Source of the DNA: Candidatus Thermoflexus japonica
GTDB taxonomy: Bacteria > Chloroflexota > Anaerolineae > Thermoflexales > Thermoflexaceae
DNA length: 46,351 bases
NCBI GenBank assembly: GCA_002898735.1
Contig: BEHY01000015.1
Location: 1 to 46,351, forward strand
Direction of reading: 5' to 3'
Positions 43,130 through 46,351 of the stretch are shown one piece after another. Made by a program: the position numbers and the translations under genes. The notes beneath the pieces are model-generated. The model was given only the letters and a program-made list of their open reading frames with translations. It was not told the DNA's origin and did no database searches. Within the stretch, counting starts at the first letter, position 1. Every line of letters starts with the position of its first letter.

Positions 43130-45484
43130 ATGGCGACGCGTTATTTCGGTGTGGCGATGAAACGGCGGGAGGATCCGCGCTTTATCACCGGGCGCGGCAC
43201 CTATGTCGATGACCTCACCCTTCCCGGCCTGGTCTACGCGGCGATGGTGCGCAGCCCCCACGCCCACGCCCGGATCAGGGCCATCCATAAGGAGAAAGCG
43301 CTCCAGCATCCCGGCGTGATCGCGGTGTTCACCGGGAAGGACATGGTGGACAGCGGGGTGAAGTCCCTCCCCTGCGGCTGGCTGCTCCCCGGGATGAAGC
43401 TGCCCCCTCACTACCCGATGGCCGTGGATAAGGTCCGCCACATGGGGGAGATCGTGGCGGTGGTGATCGCCGAGGATCGCTATACGGCGGAGGACGCGGC
43501 GGAGCTGGTGGAGGTGGAGTATGAGCCGCTCCCGGCGGTGGCCGATGGGGCGAAAGCCCTCCAGCCCGGCGCCCCTGCCGTCCACGACGAGGCTCCCGAC
43601 AACGTCTGCTTCCGCTGGTCCATCGGCGACCGGGAGAAGACCGATGAGGCCTTCCGTCGGGCCCATCGGACGGTGAAAGTCGAGCTGGTCAACCAGCGCC
43701 TGATCCCCAACGCCATCGAGCCCCGGGCGGCGATGGCCCAGTATAACCCGGCCACCGATGAATACACCCTCTGGGTCACCAGCCAGAACCCCCACGTCCA
43801 CCGGCTGCTCATGGCGGCCTTCGTCCTGGGCATCCCCGAGCACAAGCTCCGGGTGATCTCCCCCGACGTGGGCGGCGGCTTCGGCAGCAAGATCTTCCTC
43901 TATCCGGAGGAGACCATCGTCACCTGGGCCGCCCGGCAGGTGGGCCGGCCGGTGAAGTGGACGGCGCGGCGGCGGGAGAGCTTCGTGAGCGACGCCCACG
44001 GCCGCGACCACATCACCGAAGCGGAGCTGGCGGTGGACGAAAAGGGGAAGATCCTGGGGATGCGGGTGAAGACCATCGCCAACCTGGGCGCCTATCTCTC
44101 CACCTTCGCCCCGGCGATCCCGACTTACCTCTACGGCACCCTGCTCTCCGGCCAGTATGAGATCCCCACCATCTACTGCGAGGTGACGGGGGTCTTCACC
44201 CACACCACCCCGGTGGACGCCTACCGGGGGGCCGGACGGCCGGAGGCCACCTACGTGGTGGAGCGCCTGATGGACCTGATGGCCCGGGAGCTGGGGGAGG
44301 ACCCCGCGGAGTTCCGGCGGAAGAACTTCATCCCGCCGGATAAGTTCCCCTATCAGACCCCGGTGGCCCTCCAGTATGACAGCGGCAACTACGAGGGCGC
44401 CCTGAACAAAGCCCTGGAGGCGATCCGCTACAAGGAGCTGCGCCGGCAGCAGGAGGAGCTCCGCAAGCAGGGCCGCTACATCGGCATCGGGTTCTCCTGT
44501 TACATCGAGGCGTGCGGCATCGCCCCCTCTCAGGTCGTGGGCTCCCTGGGCGCCCAGGCCGGCCTCTGGGAAAGCGCCCTGGTCCGGGTGCACCCCACCG
44601 GGAAAGTGACGGTCTACACCGGCTCCCACACCCACGGCCAGGGCCACGAGACGGCCTTCGCCCAGATCGTGGCCGACGAGCTGGGCATCCCCATTGAGGA
44701 TGTCGAGATCGTCCATGGGGATACCGGGAGCGTCCCCTTCGGGATGGGCACTTACGGCAGCCGCAGCGCCCCTGTGGGCGGCAGCGCCATCGTCCTGAGC
44801 CTCCAGAAGATCAAGGAGAAGGCCCGCAAGATCGCTGCGTACCTCCTGGAGGCCGCCGAGGAAGACGTGGTCTTCGAGGATGGCAAGTTCTACGTGAAGG
44901 GTGTGCCGGACCGCTTCAAGACCTTCCAGGAGGTCGCCCTCCAGGCGTATCTCGCCCACAACTACCCGCCGGGCCTGGAGCCGGGGCTGGAGGCCTCTTC
45001 CTTCTATGATCCGAAGAACTTCACCTTCCCCTTCGGCACCCACATCTGCGTGGTGGAGGTGGACCCGGAGACCGGAAAGGTGAAGATCCTGCGTTACGTG
45101 GCGGTGGACGATGCCGGGCGGATCATCAACCCATTGATCGCCGAGGGGCAGGTCCACGGGGGCATCGCCCAGGGGATCGGCCAGGCGTTGCTGGAGGGCG
45201 CGATCTACGATGAAAACGCGCAGCTCCTCTCGGCGTCCCTGCTGGACTATGCGCTCCCGCGGGCCGATGACCTGCCGCCCTTTGAGATCGATCACACGGT
45301 GACGCCGTGCCCGCACAACCCGCTGGGGGTGAAGGGCATCGGCGAGACCGGCACGATCGCGGCCACAGCAGCGGCCGTCAACGCGGTGATGGATGCGCTG
45401 GCGCCCTTCGGGATCCGCCACATCGACATGCCGCTCACCCCGGAGAAGATCTGGCGGGCGATCCAGGCCGCCCGCGCCGCCTGA
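43130..45484 (+). CDS. coxL: molybdopterin large subunit, form II CoxL type
   Basis: Catalytic subunit of 784 aa. Molybdenum hydroxylase landmarks: DPRFITGRGTYVDDL near the N-terminus, DVGGGFGSKIFLYPEE, YTGSHTHGQGHETAFAQIVADELG in pieces, and the catalytic Glu739 in GVKGIGETGTIAA. The active-site loop is AYRGAGR at residues 364-370. Form I CO dehydrogenases carry AYxCSFR with the copper-binding Cys; AYRGAGR defines form II, whose substrate is uncertain. Gene order S-L-M is also the form II order. Oxidation of CO should therefore not be assumed; an aldehyde, purine or other small molecule is possible. GGAAAGGAGGCG precedes the ATG. Confidence 0.94.
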   Translation: MATRYFGVAMKRREDPRFITGRGTYVDDLTLPGLVYAAMVRSPHAHARIRAIHKEKALQHPGVIAVFTGKDMVDSGVKSLPCGWLLPGMKLPPHYPMAVDKVRHMGEIVAVVIAEDRYTAEDAAELVEVEYEPLPAVADGAKALQPGAPAVHDEAPDNVCFRWSIGDREKTDEAFRRAHRTVKVELVNQRLIPNAIEPRAAMAQYNPATDEYTLWVTSQNPHVHRLLMAAFVLGIPEHKLRVISPDVGGGFGSKIFLYPEETIVTWAARQVGRPVKWTARRRESFVSDAHGRDHITEAELAVDEKGKILGMRVKTIANLGAYLSTFAPAIPTYLYGTLLSGQYEIPTIYCEVTGVFTHTTPVDAYRGAGRPEATYVVERLMDLMARELGEDPAEFRRKNFIPPDKFPYQTPVALQYDSGNYEGALNKALEAIRYKELRRQQEELRKQGRYIGIGFSCYIEACGIAPSQVVGSLGAQAGLWESALVRVHPTGKVTVYTGSHTHGQGHETAFAQIVADELGIPIEDVEIVHGDTGSVPFGMGTYGSRSAPVGGSAIVLSLQKIKEKARKIAAYLLEAAEEDVVFEDGKFYVKGVPDRFKTFQEVALQAYLAHNYPPGLEPGLEASSFYDPKNFTFPFGTHICVVEVDPETGKVKILRYVAVDDAGRIINPLIAEGQVHGGIAQGIGQALLEGAIYDENAQLLSASLLDYALPRADDLPPFEIDHTVTPCPHNPLGVKGIGETGTIAATAAAVNAVMDALAPFGIRHIDMPLTPEKIWRAIQAARAA

Positions 45485-45551
45485 GCCACATCAGGGGAGG
45501 GGCTCTCCGGCCCCTCCCCACCCGCTGACCCGAACCGGAGAGGAGGGGACG

Positions 45552-46351
45552 ATGTATCCGGCGTCCTTTGAATACTACCGGGCGAGCACTCTGCAGGAGG
45601 CCCTGAACCTCCTGCGACAGCATCCGGAGGCGAAGGTGCTGGCCGGCGGGCACTCCCTGATCCCATTGATGAAGCTGCGCCTGGCGAACCCGCCAGCGCT
45701 GGTGGACATCGGACGTGTGGCCGAGCTGAAAGGGATCCGGCGGATCGACGGCACGGTGGTCATCGGGGCGTTGACCACCCATCGGGAGGTGGAGTTCTCG
45801 GAGGAGCTGAAGCGGTGGTGTCCCCTCCTGCCGGAGGTGGCCGCCCACATTGGGAATCCTCCGGTGCGCAACATGGGCACCATCGGCGGAAGCCTTGCCC
45901 ACGCGGACCCGGCGGCGGATTACCCGGCGGCGATGCTGGCCCTGGGGGCCACGATCAAAGCCGTCGGCCCCAACGGGGAGCGGACGATCGCCGCCGATGA
46001 TTTCTTTGTGGGGATGCTGACCACCGCTCTCCAGCCCGGCGAGATCCTCACCGAGGTCCACGTGCCGGTTCTGGGCAAAGGCATGGGCTGGGCCTATGAG
46101 AAATTCCCGCATCCGGCCTCCCGATACGCCGTGGTCGGGGTCGCCGTCGTGGTCCGGGTGGAGAACGGGATCTGTCGGGAGGCCCGCATCGGGATCACCG
46201 GCGCAGCCCCTAAGGCCTTCCGGGCCGTGAACGTGGAGCAGGCGCTGGCCGGCCAGCGGCTGGATGAGGCGACGGTGCGCGCGGCGACGGAGAACATGGT
46301 CAGCCCGGAGGGCCTGCTGAGCGATCCCTTCGCCTCCGCCGCCTACCGGGC
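45552..46351 (+). CDS. coxM: FAD-binding medium subunit of the CoxL-type enzyme (partial)
   Basis: Cut by the right edge: 266 codons are present, no stop; full-length relatives have about 280-290 residues, so little is missing. It binds FAD and passes electrons from the iron-sulfur subunit to the acceptor. Two FAD motifs are clear: VLAGGHSLIPLMKLRL near residues 29-44 and NMGTIGGSLAHADPAADYPA near 108-127. VDIGRVAELKGI and GWAYEKFPHPASRYAVVGVAV are also family-typical. GAGAGGAGGGG lies before the ATG. It follows coxL after 67 bp, completing the S-L-M order. Confidence 0.94.
   Translation, partial: MYPASFEYYRASTLQEALNLLRQHPEAKVLAGGHSLIPLMKLRLANPPALVDIGRVAELKGIRRIDGTVVIGALTTHREVEFSEELKRWCPLLPEVAAHIGNPPVRNMGTIGGSLAHADPAADYPAAMLALGATIKAVGPNGERTIAADDFFVGMLTTALQPGEILTEVHVPVLGKGMGWAYEKFPHPASRYAVVGVAVVVRVENGICREARIGITGAAPKAFRAVNVEQALAGQRLDEATVRAATENMVSPEGLLSDPFASAAYR

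Noticed and set aside
43085..45421. 778-codon frame antisense to coxL
   Set aside because: Same reason: a codon-bias shadow of a gene with complete molybdenum hydroxylase motifs.
42085..46351. Calling the cluster aerobic CO dehydrogenase
   Set aside because: The large subunit lacks the Cys of the form I AYxCSFR loop.

Overview
The window is high-GC, densely packed bacterial chromosome (46.4 kb) on which I count 39 protein genes with support, plus one candidate leader peptide and one doubtful mini-ORF. Gene content points to a thermophilic member of the Chloroflexota (Anaerolineae/Thermoflexia-like): a GH57 glucanotransferase, coenzyme F420 genes, a form II CoxL-type oxidoreductase, BMP-type nucleoside uptake and several small lineage-type hypothetical proteins. 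This assignment is inference from gene families; there is no rRNA gene to confirm it. I found no tRNA, rRNA, CRISPR array, transposase or prophage gene.

Layout. 1-1.8 kb: acylphosphatase and a membrane-anchored FecR-like protein (+). 2-4.7 kb: minus-strand set with an alpha-methylacyl-CoA racemase-like CoA enzyme, F420:glutamate ligase and F420-NADP oxidoreductase (the last two overlap by ATGA). 4.9-9.1 kb: a small coiled-coil protein, tRNA-guanine transglycosylase and a PEP-synthase-like protein that lacks the phosphohistidine and PEP domains. 9.3-13.8 kb (+): Obg, NadD, a nitrilase-family hydrolase and a radical SAM protein. 13.9-19.3 kb (-): the arginine cluster argC-argB-argD-GNAT(argA-like)-argG. 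19.4-23.5 kb (-): D-glycerate-type dehydrogenase, two lineage hypotheticals and an Xaa-Pro peptidase. 23.7-26.7 kb (+): NfeD protease, an OmpR-type regulator with a degenerate receiver, and a PH-like membrane protein. 26.8-32.9 kb (+): dCTP deaminase and a complete BMP-family ABC importer (lipoprotein, double ATPase, two permeases). 33-34 kb: a hypothetical protein converging on a coiled-coil/winged-helix protein. 34.0-34.9 kb: a lower-GC stretch without a convincing gene. 34.9-37.5 kb (-): phnD-phnC-phnE importer. 37.9-41.8 kb (-): GH57 enzyme under an apparent LacI-type operator, and leucyl aminopeptidase. 42.1 kb to the right edge (+): coxG-coxS-coxL-coxM, with coxM cut by the window end.

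The most interesting signal is upstream of argC. A near-consensus sigma-70-type promoter (TTGACA, 17 nt, TATGAT) starts a leader of about 340 nt. The leader encodes a 31-residue peptide with seven arginines and then a perfect GC-rich intrinsic terminator. A 12-nt segment covering leader codons 18-21 is complementary to the terminator loop and 3' arm, so the two structures exclude each other. This is the architecture of a ribosome-mediated transcription attenuator for arginine biosynthesis. Other points of note are the LacI-type operator on the GH57 promoter, a family of GGCGCC-TTC-GGCGCC hairpins (one inside the end of a reading frame), the domain-truncated PEP-synthase-like protein and the low-GC island at 34.0-34.9 kb.
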